From Prochlorococcus sp. AG-388-A04 (lineage in GTDB: Bacteria > Cyanobacteriota > Cyanobacteriia > PCC-6307 > Cyanobiaceae), in the NCBI GenBank assembly GCA_003279935.1, contig QCGL01000001.1, positions 62,001 through 126,000 of the forward strand: a stretch of DNA of 64,000 nucleotides, in the 5' to 3' direction. Below are positions 36,944-46,803 of the stretch, piece by piece (the stretch's first letter is position 1; the number at the start of each line of letters is the position of its first letter). Under the pieces are notes generated by a model. The model did no database searches. It was not told the DNA's origin and was given only the letters and a program-made list of their open reading frames with translations. Both the position numbers and the translations under genes were made by a program.

Positions 36944-37831
36944 GTGATAAAGAAAGACCTAAATTCTAAAATAAATATCCTTTTTGAATTATTAAGATGG
37001 AATAAGCCTACAGGGAGACTTATTCTACTTATTCCTGCCGGATGGAGTTTATATCTTACGCCCGAATCAAATCCAAGCATTTACATGTTGTTAAAAATTA
37101 CAATAGGTGGATTATTAGTTAGTGGCTTAGGTTGTGTTGCTAATGATATATGGGATAAAAGAATAGATCAAAAAGTCTTAAGGACCAAAAACAGACCTCT
37201 TGCTGCAAATAAAATCAGTACTAAAACAGCATACTTAATACTTATATTTTTGATTATATGTAGTTTCTTTTTAACTTTGTCGCTTCCAGAGAATGGAAGA
37301 CTACTTTCTGTTTTTCTTGCTTTTTTTGCTTTACCTTTAATTTTAATTTACCCTTCTGCAAAGAGATGGTTTAAATATCCGCAATTCATCTTATCAATAT
37401 GCTGGGGATTCTCAGTTGTAATACCTTGGGCTGCGAACGAAGGTAATATCAATAGTATTGTTTTATTATTTTGCTGGCTCGCTACGATTTTTTGGACTTT
37501 TGGTTTTGATACTGTATATGCTTTGGCTGATAAAAAATATGATATTCAAATTGGAGTAAACAGTTCCGCAGTTAACCTTGCTTCCAACACAAAAAAAACT
37601 ATTCAAATTTGTTATTTTCTAACTTCCAGTTTTCTGGCAATATGTGCTTTTATCAATCAACTAACTTTTATTTTTTGGCCAATATGGTTATTAACAGGAT
37701 TTTTAATGCAAAAAGATATTTTGAAAATATTTCCTGAAAGTAAACAATCCATTAAAAAAATTGGTGATCATTTTAAAAACCAATCTATATATGGAGGCTT
37801 AATATTGTTGGGATTCATAATCGCCTCATAA
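36944..37831 (+). CDS. ubiA: 4-hydroxybenzoate polyprenyltransferase (UbiA family)
   Basis: It prenylates 4-hydroxybenzoate, an early step of plastoquinone synthesis in cyanobacteria. The two aspartate motifs for prenyl diphosphate are NDIWDKRID and ADKKYDIQIG. About eight membrane segments are present. The start is GTG. The 295 residues are normal. The LD-carboxypeptidase gene follows after 12 bases. Confidence 0.93.
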   Translation: MIKKDLNSKINILFELLRWNKPTGRLILLIPAGWSLYLTPESNPSIYMLLKITIGGLLVSGLGCVANDIWDKRIDQKVLRTKNRPLAANKISTKTAYLILIFLIICSFFLTLSLPENGRLLSVFLAFFALPLILIYPSAKRWFKYPQFILSICWGFSVVIPWAANEGNINSIVLLFCWLATIFWTFGFDTVYALADKKYDIQIGVNSSAVNLASNTKKTIQICYFLTSSFLAICAFINQLTFIFWPIWLLTGFLMQKDILKIFPESKQSIKKIGDHFKNQSIYGGLILLGFIIAS

Positions 37832-37843
37832 CTTTTAAAAAGA

Positions 37844-38716
37844 ATGCTAGTTAAATTAAAAAAAGGAGATGAGATTCACATTCTAGCTCCAAGCTCTTTT
37901 ATAAAAAATAAAGAGGATTTTATAAAGGGCATAGATATTTTAAAAACATGGGGATTGAAGATTGTCCACAATAATATCCTCTCAAGAAAGTTTGGTTATT
38001 TTGCTGGAGATGATCAAACAAGATTTGAAGAACTTGAAAAAGCTCAAAATAAAAAAGTCATCATTTTCGCTAAAGGTGGATGGGGCGCTGCAAGACTTTT
38101 AGAAAAAAATCCAAATTGGGGTAATGGGTTGATGATTGGATTCTCTGATACCTGTTCACTGTTGTTATCAAAATATTCAAAAGGATCTTTTGGCTCGATT
38201 CATGGACCTATGATTACTACTCTTTTTAAAGAACCTGAATGGAGTTTAAGAAGACTAAGAAATTTACTTTTTGAGGGATATGTTGATGATATTAAGGGTT
38301 TACCTTTAAAAAAAGGCATCGCAAAAGGAGAAATTGTTGTTTCTAATCTAACTATTGCATCTTTTCTAATTGGTACTGATCATTTTCCTGAATTAAAAGG
38401 AAAAATACTAATATTTGAGGACATAAACGAAGACATTTATAAAATTGATCGAATGTTAACTTATTTGAGAATGACAAATAAATTGCATGGGATTTCAGGT
38501 ATTGGATTCGGAAGTTTTTCAGATGAAGTGTGTACTCCTGAATGGAACCGCTTACTCAAAAAATTAATAATTGAGAGGTTTCAAGAATTTGATATTCCTA
38601 TTGTTTTTGACCTCCCTATTGGACATCTTTCTGGTAATGCATGCATCCCTTTAGGTTGTAAAGCAACATTAAATGGGGAAGATGGAAAACTTATTATTAA
38701 TATCCCTTCTTATTGA
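37844..38716 (+). CDS. LD-carboxypeptidase (S66 family)
   Basis: S66 peptidases remove the terminal D-alanine from tetrapeptides in murein recycling. The N terminus HILAPSSFIK, the nucleophile region GLMIGFSDTCSLLLSK and GKILIFEDINEDIYKIDRML are typical, ending with FDLPIGHLSGNACIPLG that carries the catalytic histidine. The 290 residues are normal. It overlaps ispD by seven bases tail to tail. Confidence 0.9.
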   Translation: MLVKLKKGDEIHILAPSSFIKNKEDFIKGIDILKTWGLKIVHNNILSRKFGYFAGDDQTRFEELEKAQNKKVIIFAKGGWGAARLLEKNPNWGNGLMIGFSDTCSLLLSKYSKGSFGSIHGPMITTLFKEPEWSLRRLRNLLFEGYVDDIKGLPLKKGIAKGEIVVSNLTIASFLIGTDHFPELKGKILIFEDINEDIYKIDRMLTYLRMTNKLHGISGIGFGSFSDEVCTPEWNRLLKKLIIERFQEFDIPIVFDLPIGHLSGNACIPLGCKATLNGEDGKLIINIPSY

Positions 38717-39384
38717 AAATCTTTTAAAAATAGTTTTGCTATTTTCAGATCTAGTGGCGATGTAATTTTTATATTTGCAGAATTTCCCTCAATTATTTTT
38801 ACTTGCCAATTTAACATTTCAAATAGTGAGGCATCATCTGTAACCTTCCAATTTTTCTCAATTGCCATTTCATGAGCTTTTCTTAATCTCTTTACTAAAA
38901 AACCCTGAGGCGTTTGAGCTGCCCATAAATTTTCTCTATTTGGTGTTTCCTTTATATAACCTCTTTTATCAATAATCTTTATTGTGTCAGTAACCTTGGT
39001 AGCTAAAATAACTGCATCATTATGTTCTAATTCTGAAGCACATTTGTTTATTAAGTCTGGACCAATTAAGCATCTAGCACCATCATGAATTAAAACTTTC
39101 TCAGCAGTAGAAGGAAGAGAATTTAAACCATTAAAGACAGACTTTTGCCTCGTATCTCCGCCATTTATCCATTTAATCTTGTTAGAAAAATTTTTTACTG
39201 ATTTTAATAATTCTTTTTTATCATTCGGCTGCCCAATTATTCCTACCCAGCTGACTAAACTTGCAGATAATACAGATTTTATAGTCCAAAAAATAAGAGA
39301 TTCCCCTTCTAATTCAATAAGTAATTTATTTCTTCCAGCTTTCATTCTGCTACCACTGCCTGCCGCGGGTATTAGTACATGCAC
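38710..39384 (-). CDS. ispD: 2-C-methyl-D-erythritol 4-phosphate cytidylyltransferase
   Basis: IspD makes CDP-methylerythritol in the MEP isoprenoid pathway that feeds carotenoids, phytol and quinone tails. The CTP-binding loop IPAAGSGSRM with the following lysine, the EKVLIHDGARCLI block and TPNRENLWAAQTPQGF are intact. The 224 residues are normal. The start is GTG (MHVLIPAAG). Confidence 0.96.
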   Translation of the reverse strand: MHVLIPAAGSGSRMKAGRNKLLIELEGESLIFWTIKSVLSASLVSWVGIIGQPNDKKELLKSVKNFSNKIKWINGGDTRQKSVFNGLNSLPSTAEKVLIHDGARCLIGPDLINKCASELEHNDAVILATKVTDTIKIIDKRGYIKETPNRENLWAAQTPQGFLVKRLRKAHEMAIEKNWKVTDDASLFEMLNWQVKIIEGNSANIKITSPLDLKIAKLFLKDFQ

Positions 39385-39477
39385 AATAATTTGAGTTTAT
39401 ATTTTCTAGACAATTATAAATAAAAGTAATATGTTTGCACAATTAGTACTACGATTTTAAATTATAAAAATTTCACA

Positions 39478-40227
39478 ATGTCAAATACAGAATCTTTAAC
39501 AGGTAAAGTTGCTTTAATTACAGGGGCTAGCAGGGGCATTGGTAAGGAAATTGCCTTAGAACTTAGTAATTTAGGAGCAGAAGTCATAATAAATTATTCT
39601 TCTTCTGATGAAAAAGCTGAAGAAGTTGTAAATTTAATTAAAGAGTCTGGGGGCAAAGTTCATAAATTAAAATTTGATGTTTCAAAAGAAGAATCTGTTA
39701 GTAGTGCTTTTGAAGAAATCATAAAGATAAATGGTGCTATAGATATTCTTGTAAATAATGCTGGCATAACAAGAGATGGGCTCTTAATGCGAATGAAATC
39801 AGAACAATGGGATGACGTTCTAAATACAAACTTAAAAGGAGTTTTTCTTTGTACAAAATATGCTTCAAAATTTATGATAAAAAAAAGAAGCGGAAAGATA
39901 ATTAATATCTCATCTATTGTCGGAATAATTGGAAATCCTGGACAAGCAAATTATTCTGCAGCTAAAGCAGGTGTTATTGGCTTTACAAAAACCTGTGCAA
40001 AAGAATTTGCTTCAAGAGGGATAAATGTTAATGCCATAGCTCCAGGTTTTATAGAAACAGAAATGACTGAAAAACTAAATAACGAAGAGATTATCAAAGC
40101 CATACCATTAGGCAAACTAGGAAGTTGTTCACAAATAGCAAACTTAGTTTCATTCTTAGTCTCGAGTAATGCTGGCAGCTACATAACAGGACAAACAATA
40201 AGTATTGATGGGGGCATGAGCATTTAA
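39478..40227 (+). CDS. fabG: 3-oxoacyl-[acyl-carrier-protein] reductase
   Basis: FabG reduces 3-ketoacyl-ACP in fatty acid elongation. The NADP-binding loop TGASRGIG is at residues 15-22, NNAG follows, and the catalytic Tyr159 and Lys163 lie in YSAAK with an upstream serine in NISSIVG. Ending in ISIDGGMSI, its 249 residues are standard. It is a single-gene unit with no other fab gene nearby. Confidence 0.97.
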   Translation: MSNTESLTGKVALITGASRGIGKEIALELSNLGAEVIINYSSSDEKAEEVVNLIKESGGKVHKLKFDVSKEESVSSAFEEIIKINGAIDILVNNAGITRDGLLMRMKSEQWDDVLNTNLKGVFLCTKYASKFMIKKRSGKIINISSIVGIIGNPGQANYSAAKAGVIGFTKTCAKEFASRGINVNAIAPGFIETEMTEKLNNEEIIKAIPLGKLGSCSQIANLVSFLVSSNAGSYITGQTISIDGGMSI

Positions 40228-40407
40228 TTATGTACTTTCATATGGTTGAACCAACTCATCCCTTAATCTTCTAATCTTTTGGAGTAGTTTTAATCTGCGA
40301 CTTCTAGCAGTTAAAGTCAAAAAAAATCTAAGAGGAAAATATATAAGAGTCATTGCAACTGCAAGTGTTGCAGTTAAAGTAAAAATAAGGTTCCCTGTTT
40401 TATCCAT
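40228..40407 (-). CDS. Small membrane protein (59 aa), unknown
   Basis: A short frame starting at ATG encodes MDKTGNLIFTLTATLAVAMT, then a further hydrophobic stretch (one helix at about residues 5-31), and a strongly basic C-terminal half (ARSRRLKLLQKIRRLRDEL). The stop codon abuts that of fabG. The helix plus basic amphipathic tail and clean boundaries suggest a real gene, but I know no homologue. Confidence 0.6.
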   Translation of the reverse strand: MDKTGNLIFTLTATLAVAMTLIYFPLRFFLTLTARSRRLKLLQKIRRLRDELVQPYEST

Positions 40408-40541
40408 AACTTTAAGATACTCATAATTTAGTTAATTTGGATAGCTATTTAAGAGAAATTCGGCTTTCCCCACTTAATTAAGTATCCTTTAAATATAATT
40501 CCATGGGACATTAGAATAATAATATAAAGACTTCAATAAAC

Positions 40542-42221
40542 ATGCCAAAACAATTAAGCTTCTCGAACGAATCTAGAGAAGCGCTTGAAAAAGGAATAAA
40601 TACTGTCGCAAATGCTGTTAAAGTTACTATTGGTCCAAAGGCTAAGAATGTTGTAATAGAGAAGAAATTCGGTTCTCCAGACATAGTAAGAGATGGATCC
40701 ACGGTTGCTAAAGAAATCAACCTTGAGAATCCCATCTCTAATTTAGGGGCAAAATTAATAGAACAAGTAGCATCAAAAACTAAAGAGAGTGCTGGTGATG
40801 GAACAACAACAGCAACAATCTTGACTCAAATAATGGTTCAAGAAGGTTTAAAAAATATAGCTGCGGGAGCTAGTCCTATTGAGCTAAAAAAAGGTATGGA
40901 AAAAGGATTAGATTTTGTTTTAGAGAAATTAAAATCAAAGAGTATCAAAATAAAAGGCTCCGATATTAAAAAAGTTGCGACAGTAAGTGCAGGAGGAAAT
41001 GAAGAAATTGGTTCAATAATTTCAAAAGCAATGGATATTGTAACTTCAGATGGGGTTATAACAGTAGAAGAATCACAATCCCTAGATACAGAGCTAGACA
41101 TCACAGAAGGAATGTCTTTTGATAGAGGCTATAGCTCACCTTATTTCGTAACAGATCAAGAAAGACAAATTTGTGAACTTGAAAATCCTAAGATCTTAAT
41201 CACTGACCAAAAGATATCAACACTAACCAACTTGGTACCTATCCTCGAAGAGGTTCAAAAATCTGCTTCTCCATTTTTAATTCTAGCTGAAGATATTGAG
41301 GGGGAAGCTCTAACAACTCTTGTATTAAATAAAAATAGTGGGGTATTAAATGTTTCGGCTGTTCGAGCTCCATCATTTGGAGAAAGGAGAAAAGCTGCTC
41401 TGGAAGATATCGCAATCCTTACTGGAGCTAAATTAATTAGCGAAGATCAATCAATGAAATTAGAAGAAGTTACTCTGAATGATCTTGGAAAAGCAAAAAA
41501 AATAACAATCTCAAAGGATAAAACAACAATCGTAGCTTTCGACGATACCAAAGACCTTGTCCAAGCAAGAGTTGAGAAATTAAAAAGGGAAGTAGAAATA
41601 ACTGAATCAGAATACGATAAAGATAAGATCAACGAGAGAATAGCAAAACTTTCTGGAGGAGTAGCTCTTATTAAAGTTGGGGCTGCGACGGAAACAGAGA
41701 TGAAGTATAAAAAATTAAGAATAGAAGATTCACTCAATGCTACAAAAGCTGCTATTGAGGAAGGAGTAGTTTCAGGAGGAGGACAAACGTTAATTGAAAT
41801 ATCAAATGAACTTTCTAAATCACGTAAAGAAATATCAGATGATTTGACTACAGGTATTGATATTATTACAAATGCACTTTTAGAACCTACGAAACAAATT
41901 GCAAAAAATGCTGGTTTTAATGGAGATGTTGTTATCGCTGATATAAAAAGACTTAATAAAGGTTTTAATGCTAATAATGGAGAATATGAGAACTTAAACG
42001 ATTCAGGAATATTAGATCCTACTAAAGTTATTCGATTAGCTCTTCAAGATTCAGTATCAATCGCAGCAATGATTATTACTACGGAAGTTGCTGTTGCTGA
42101 CATCCCAGAACCAGAGCCAGCACCAGGAGGTCCAGGGGCAGATCCAATGGGTGGAATGGGTGGAATGGGCGGTATGGGTATGCCAGGAATGGGCGGCATG
42201 GGTATGCCAGGAATGATGTAA
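40542..42221 (+). CDS. groL: 60 kDa chaperonin (solitary GroEL paralogue)
   Basis: GroEL forms the double-ring folding chamber. The ATP-site [11 protein letters not shown], the family blocks [10 protein letters not shown]-type and a C-terminal Gly-Met tail ([17 protein letters not shown]) are present. The 559 residues are slightly above 540-550. No groES lies upstream, and the 134-base leader has no CIRCE element (TTAGCACTC-N9-GAGTGCTAA). I infer this is the second GroEL copy that picocyanobacteria carry apart from the groES-groEL operon. Confidence 0.93.
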   Translation: MPKQLSFSNESREALEKGINTVANAVKVTIGPKAKNVVIEKKFGSPDIVRDGSTVAKEINLENPISNLGAKLIEQVASKTKESAGDGTTTATILTQIMVQEGLKNIAAGASPIELKKGMEKGLDFVLEKLKSKSIKIKGSDIKKVATVSAGGNEEIGSIISKAMDIVTSDGVITVEESQSLDTELDITEGMSFDRGYSSPYFVTDQERQICELENPKILITDQKISTLTNLVPILEEVQKSASPFLILAEDIEGEALTTLVLNKNSGVLNVSAVRAPSFGERRKAALEDIAILTGAKLISEDQSMKLEEVTLNDLGKAKKITISKDKTTIVAFDDTKDLVQARVEKLKREVEITESEYDKDKINERIAKLSGGVALIKVGAATETEMKYKKLRIEDSLNATKAAIEEGVVSGGGQTLIEISNELSKSRKEISDDLTTGIDIITNALLEPTKQIAKNAGFNGDVVIADIKRLNKGFNANNGEYENLNDSGILDPTKVIRLALQDSVSIAAMIITTEVAVADIPEPEPAPGGPGADPMGGMGGMGGMGMPGMGGMGMPGMM

Positions 42222-42225
42222 AAAC

Positions 42226-42681
42226 TTAACTGGCTTTTTTCTCGTTATTAATCCATTTTCTCAAGTTTTTTATATTAGGTAATGGTAATTCTTCTATATC
42301 TTTATATTCACTTTCATTTTTATAAGACCCATAAATATCTTTATCAATAATTTCAGTATTATTTAATTTTTTTGTTCCTTTAGGTTTAAATTCTACCTCT
42401 TCTTTGTATTGAATATTTTTTAATAATTCCAAATTGATTTGATTCTGATTTACCTCTGCTTGATACTCTTCTGTTAATTCTAAATTGATTTGATTCTGAC
42501 TTGCCTCTAGCTGATCCTCTTCTATTAATTTAAATTGATCTTGATTTTTAACAATTAGTTCATTTAAAGATTCAGGTCCAAACCTATGTGCCCATACATT
42601 AATTATATTTTCTAAGATCGAATGATTTTTTTCAAAAGATGCTTTTTGGTAAGCATCTTTTAGATGATCTTTTAAAGACAT
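42226..42681 (-). CDS. Hypothetical protein with 17-residue tandem repeats
   Basis: The N-terminal 45 residues are helical (HLKDAYQKASFEKNHSILEN, INVWAHRFGPESLNELI). Residues 48-98 hold three imperfect 17-residue units around QNQINLEL. The C-terminal part is polar and ends ELPLPNIKNLRKWINNEKK. No domain is known to me. It converges on groL with four bases between stops. Confidence 0.68.
   Translation of the reverse strand: MSLKDHLKDAYQKASFEKNHSILENIINVWAHRFGPESLNELIVKNQDQFKLIEEDQLEASQNQINLELTEEYQAEVNQNQINLELLKNIQYKEEVEFKPKGTKKLNNTEIIDKDIYGSYKNESEYKDIEELPLPNIKNLRKWINNEKKAS
42388..42540 (-). repeat. 51-bp tandem repeats, about three imperfect units
   Basis: The DNA coding for the three 17-residue units keeps strong similarity between units (the antisense text around ATTGATTTGATTCTGA recurs), pointing to tandem duplication in frame. 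Confidence 0.7.
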
Positions 42682-42688
42682 AAATTTA

Positions 42689-43513
42689 TTAATTTAATTT
42701 TCTATTTAACAGTGGTCTTATAATAATTAATGAAAAAACTGTTAAAGAAAATAAAATTGAGATACAACTCTTACAAGTTAAGTCACCATATGGTGCGTGT
42801 AAAGCCACCACATCTAAATTCATAGTTTGAGTATAAGCAATCCTGATAGGTTCAATCGCAAAAGTTAATGGATTTAAGGAGGCTAGCCACCCTAACCAAT
42901 TTGGCATAAAAGAAATGGGTGCTAATGCAGTACTTGCAAAAAGAAGAGGCAAATTTATTACAAATATAAGAGCAATTAATTCAATATGACCAGGTAAAAC
43001 AAAAGCCAAACAGAGGCTTATTGAAGTCACAAAGAGTACTAATAGTATTAATGTTGTAAAAACAATTCCTAACCCGTAAAAGTCAGGCCATCCATAACCC
43101 AAAACAAATGAAACAATCATTATCACAATACTTTGAACAAAACTCAGAATAGTTATGTAAAAGAATGAGGATAAAACAATAGACAATCTACTCGCTAGAG
43201 GTGCGACAAGTAACCTATTTAAAAAGCCAAACTCTCTATCAAACATTAAAGGCAAGCCTGAATTCAATGCTCCACTAAAAGCAGTAAAAACAATTAGTCC
43301 TGCCCCCAAAAAATTTCCATAAGAATCAACTCCTGGTAGAAAACCTTCAGGAGCTTTTGAGAAAAGAGCTCCAAATAAAAAGAGCCAAATTATAGGTTGC
43401 AATATGCCCGCTAAAAGAGTAGAAGGTCTTCTTTTTAATTGGATAAATAACCTTTTGGTTAAAGCAACAGTTTCTTGATATAAAAAAAATAAATTATATT
43501 GTTTTAATTCCAT
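42689..43513 (-). CDS. ABC-2 type exporter permease
   Basis: A six-helix membrane protein of the ABC-2 family that pairs with the ATPase gene upstream. It carries LQPIIWLFLFGALFSK after the first amphipathic part, FDREFGFLNRLLVAPLASR (the conserved cytoplasmic loop), and SFMPNWLGWLASLNPLTFAIEPIR, which is the ABC-2 signature end. The 274 residues are normal. The substrate is unknown. It is read after the ATPase with a 54-base gap. Confidence 0.9.
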   Translation of the reverse strand: MELKQYNLFFLYQETVALTKRLFIQLKRRPSTLLAGILQPIIWLFLFGALFSKAPEGFLPGVDSYGNFLGAGLIVFTAFSGALNSGLPLMFDREFGFLNRLLVAPLASRLSIVLSSFFYITILSFVQSIVIMIVSFVLGYGWPDFYGLGIVFTTLILLVLFVTSISLCLAFVLPGHIELIALIFVINLPLLFASTALAPISFMPNWLGWLASLNPLTFAIEPIRIAYTQTMNLDVVALHAPYGDLTCKSCISILFSLTVFSLIIIRPLLNRKLN

Positions 43514-43567
43514 TATTTAAGAACTTTTAATCATTATTATAATTAGATATCAAAAAATTTATTATTT

Positions 43568-44584
43568 TTATCTCATTGATTGCTTCGATTCCTTTTTTAG
43601 ATCTCTTTTACCAGTCATAGAAATTTCAGCATCTAATAATGTTTTGCCAGTCGCCTGTAGATATACATCATCCAAGCTAGGTTGACTTTGAGCAAGAGAA
43701 AAAATTTCAAACTTTGAAAAAGCTAATTCTACTTTAAGTTTTGTAAGCAAATCCTTTTCCTTATCTACTACAAAATTAATTGAATAACCTTGCGCCTTAT
43801 TTATGATAATCTGACTTATTCCATTGATTGAGGATAAAATTTCACTTATTTTTTTAGACTCTTCATGAGTACTAAATTCTCTTACTTTTAAAGTTATCCT
43901 ATCTCCTCCTAATTTATTTTTAAGTTGAGCAGGTGTTCCTTGAGCTATAACTTTCCCATCATCAATTATTACCAAACTATCGGCTAATTTATCTATTTCA
44001 TCAAGATAATGACTACTTAAAATAATAGTCATGCCATCATTCTTCAAATCTTTCAAAAGGTGCCAAATTATATTTCTACTTTCAATATCCAAACCTACCG
44101 TTGGTTCATCTAATATTAAAACTTTGGGCAAATGTAAAAGGCCCGCAGCTAGATCTATCCTTCTTTTCATTCCTCCTGAATATGTTCCGCATTTTCTATC
44201 AATCCAATCATTCATCTCTAATTGATTTATTAATAATTTTATTCTTTCGTATTTTTCCTTTTTATTCATATGATATAAATCCGACTGAAAATCTAATAAC
44301 TCTCGCCCTGTAAGGATTTTATCGAGAGCAATATCTTGAGCCACGTAACCAATTAATTCTCTAATTTTTCTTGGATTTTTAATTAAATTGATATTATTTA
44401 CAAAAACCTCACCACCATCTGGTTCCACTAAGGTAGCTAGTATTTTTATGAGGGTAGACTTACCTGCACCATTTGGACCTAAGATTCCAAATAATGTACC
44501 AGCATTAATTTTCATTGATAAATCTTTTAATGCCTGGATATCAGAATATGATTTTGAAAGATCCGTAATTTGTATATAATTCAT
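43568..44584 (-). CDS. ABC exporter ATP-binding protein (DrrA-like)
   Basis: The nucleotide-binding domain has Walker A GPNGAGKST near residue 40, the signature YSGGMKRRIDLA near 138 and Walker B VLILDEPTVGLD. A C-terminal domain of about 100 residues after RITLKVREFS is typical of DrrA-type exporters. It is followed by the permease and preceded by ctaB-ctaA on the same strand, a grouping that suggests a link to oxidase or heme biology. ATG is chosen; a TTG precedes it by one codon. Confidence 0.92.
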   Translation of the reverse strand: MNYIQITDLSKSYSDIQALKDLSMKINAGTLFGILGPNGAGKSTLIKILATLVEPDGGEVFVNNINLIKNPRKIRELIGYVAQDIALDKILTGRELLDFQSDLYHMNKKEKYERIKLLINQLEMNDWIDRKCGTYSGGMKRRIDLAAGLLHLPKVLILDEPTVGLDIESRNIIWHLLKDLKNDGMTIILSSHYLDEIDKLADSLVIIDDGKVIAQGTPAQLKNKLGGDRITLKVREFSTHEESKKISEILSSINGISQIIINKAQGYSINFVVDKEKDLLTKLKVELAFSKFEIFSLAQSQPSLDDVYLQATGKTLLDAEISMTGKRDLKKESKQSMR

Positions 44585-44620
44585 CAAACTAGAATTGATC
44601 CTCTAATATTTTACATCAAT

Positions 44621-45619
44621 CTAATAATTAAAGTATGCCTTTAATGATAAGAACATTTGCATAGACTGATTTTCAAAATCCACAGAAAGTTGAGTTCTGG
44701 AAATCAATAGCAACAGACAAATACCAAACATATAAAGTATTGACCATCTGAAAAGTCCTTTAGCTTTTTCTAAATCGTCTGGTGAACTTTTCAATCTATT
44801 TATTAATTGTAAAAGTCTTCCATTAAAAGGTAAAAGCAATATCAAATAAAGAACTCCTCCCTCAGGTAAAGCAAAAACACCAAGAATACTCATAAAAACA
44901 GTTGCCCATCCGTAGCGAGAAATAGCTTTGACGGTAAACGCTGAACCCTTAACGGAAGGGAGCATAGGTATACCTACAGACGCATAATCATCTTTTAATA
45001 AAATTGCAAGAGCCCAAAAATGAGCTGGGGTCCAAAGCATTACCAAACTAAATAACCACCAACCACTAAGTCCTATATGACCCGTGGCTGCCGAAGCTCC
45101 TACTAAAGGAGGTATAGCTCCTGCAACACCACCAAAAACAATATTTTGAGTTGTTCTTGGTTTAAGAATTATCGTATATAAAATCACATAACTACATAAT
45201 CCCAATAATGTTAAACCGGCAGCTAAATAATTTACGCCACTTATCAAAAGCATTGCAGCTGCCAGCGTACAAGATACTGCACCTAAAAAAACAGTATTAA
45301 ATGATAACTTACCTGAGGGTAAAGCTCTATTACTTGTCCTTTTCATCCTCTTATCTAGGTCCATTTCCCACAAACAATTAAGTGCTCCTGCTGCCGCGGC
45401 GGCCAAGGCACCTCCTCCTAAAGTACATATAAGCTTAGGAGAGGATAAAGGCCATTCTTCCGTTAATGCCATACCTCCTAAAGTTGTAGCAAGTAATAAT
45501 GGAATCAACCTAGGTTTGGCAACTTCAAGCCACGCAGGTAGTCTTACTTTTTTTCTTGAAGGTACAACTTGTTCACGAATTGAAGTCTGGAAATTTAAGT
45601 TTTCTAAATCACTTTTCAT
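44621..45619 (-). CDS. ctaB: Protoheme IX farnesyltransferase (heme O synthase)
   Basis: CtaB converts heme B to heme O. The UbiA-fold motif [18 protein letters not shown] with its aspartates is near residue 85, and the second aspartate block [20 protein letters not shown] near 205. About nine membrane segments are present. The 332 residues include a soluble N-terminal stretch of about 30. Its start overlaps the ctaA stop as ATGA, showing translational coupling. Confidence 0.96.
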   Translation of the reverse strand: MKSDLENLNFQTSIREQVVPSRKKVRLPAWLEVAKPRLIPLLLATTLGGMALTEEWPLSSPKLICTLGGGALAAAAAGALNCLWEMDLDKRMKRTSNRALPSGKLSFNTVFLGAVSCTLAAAMLLISGVNYLAAGLTLLGLCSYVILYTIILKPRTTQNIVFGGVAGAIPPLVGASAATGHIGLSGWWLFSLVMLWTPAHFWALAILLKDDYASVGIPMLPSVKGSAFTVKAISRYGWATVFMSILGVFALPEGGVLYLILLLPFNGRLLQLINRLKSSPDDLEKAKGLFRWSILYMFGICLLLLISRTQLSVDFENQSMQMFLSLKAYFNY

Positions 45620-46551
45620 GAGTTTAAACCTACTATTACTGAATTAAATGGTTGATTGATTTTTTTATTTAGATAAGGATTTCTAAAAATCAATGATGTT
45701 AGGGTCGCAATTAATAAAGAAGCATTTAGTTGATGACCAATAACAAAAAGAGGTTCACTTAAATTAGTTCTAAGGCTTAATACTCCCAGAACAACCTGGG
45801 AAATTAAAAGCAAAAAAAGTGAGGAAAGGTATCTCCAATTATTAAAGAACAAATCTTGTTTATATATTGAGATCGCCAAAATCAATAAAATAGAAATAGA
45901 AATTGGGATAGCAAATAATTTATGAGTATCTAAAATTAAACATTGTTTATTAAAAGATAAGCAGAGATGTGCAGACCAAGTTGATGAAAGCCTTACTCCA
46001 ATAAAAGATTGAACTAAAGTCAGTATTAGAGGGAAAAATAAAAATATCTTCCACCAAGTCAATGATTTATTAACCCAATTATTTTCTAGATTCTGATTGA
46101 TAGTTATTGTTGTTATTAGAAGTAAAAAAGCTGTAAAAAGATGAGCAGTAACTGAGTAGGAATTAAGTAAATTAATTACTGTTAATGCTCCAATAGAGCC
46201 TTGAACAATTACTAAGAAGACTAATAATGAATAAGTTTTTGGTAACCAATTTGGAAGATCTTTTCTCCAAATAATTGAAAGTATGAATTTAGAAAGAATT
46301 AACAGTCCTACTAGGAAAGCATCCAAACGATGAAACCATTCTAGAAAAACTCTTAAATTCATATGATTAAGAGGTAGAAAAGTCCCATAACATAAAGGCC
46401 AATCAGGGCAAGCAAGACCGGCCTCCATAACCCTAGTAGCTCCTCCAATAACTATTAAAGCTATTAAGGCCAAAACGCAATGGTTTCCCAATTTAAGAAA
46501 AACTGACTTGTATTTTGATTGATATATTTCGTTTTTGAACAAATTACTCAA
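45616..46551 (-). CDS. ctaA: Heme A synthase
   Basis: CtaA oxidises heme O to heme A for cytochrome oxidase. Eight membrane segments are seen, with paired heme-ligand histidines in [34 protein letters not shown] and [10 protein letters not shown]. The conserved [21 protein letters not shown] block with its cysteines is complete. The start is TTG. It is divergent from ctaC across a 252-base region rich in T runs, where I see no gene. Confidence 0.96.
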   Translation of the reverse strand: MSNLFKNEIYQSKYKSVFLKLGNHCVLALIALIVIGGATRVMEAGLACPDWPLCYGTFLPLNHMNLRVFLEWFHRLDAFLVGLLILSKFILSIIWRKDLPNWLPKTYSLLVFLVIVQGSIGALTVINLLNSYSVTAHLFTAFLLLITTITINQNLENNWVNKSLTWWKIFLFFPLILTLVQSFIGVRLSSTWSAHLCLSFNKQCLILDTHKLFAIPISISILLILAISIYKQDLFFNNWRYLSSLFLLLISQVVLGVLSLRTNLSEPLFVIGHQLNASLLIATLTSLIFRNPYLNKKINQPFNSVIVGLNS

Positions 46552-46803
46552 ATTTCTTCTTTTTGCATATTAATTTAGATTCAAATATCAAACATTAATT
46601 AAAAGTAAATGTTTTATTTTTAAAATTTATTTGTTTTTTTAATCTTTTTTCCCTGACATAAACCTATGAAAAGTTATTGATAATACACCTTTTATTTTTT
46701 AAATCTTAAGAAGTTGTGAATTTCAATAATTTTCCATTAACAAACAATGCAAAATTATAAAAATTGAATATGTTGAAAATATAAATAACATTTTTTACAT
46801 CAA

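Noticed and set aside
40408-40541. CIRCE operator before groL
   Set aside because: No TTAGCACTC inverted repeat in the 134-base leader.
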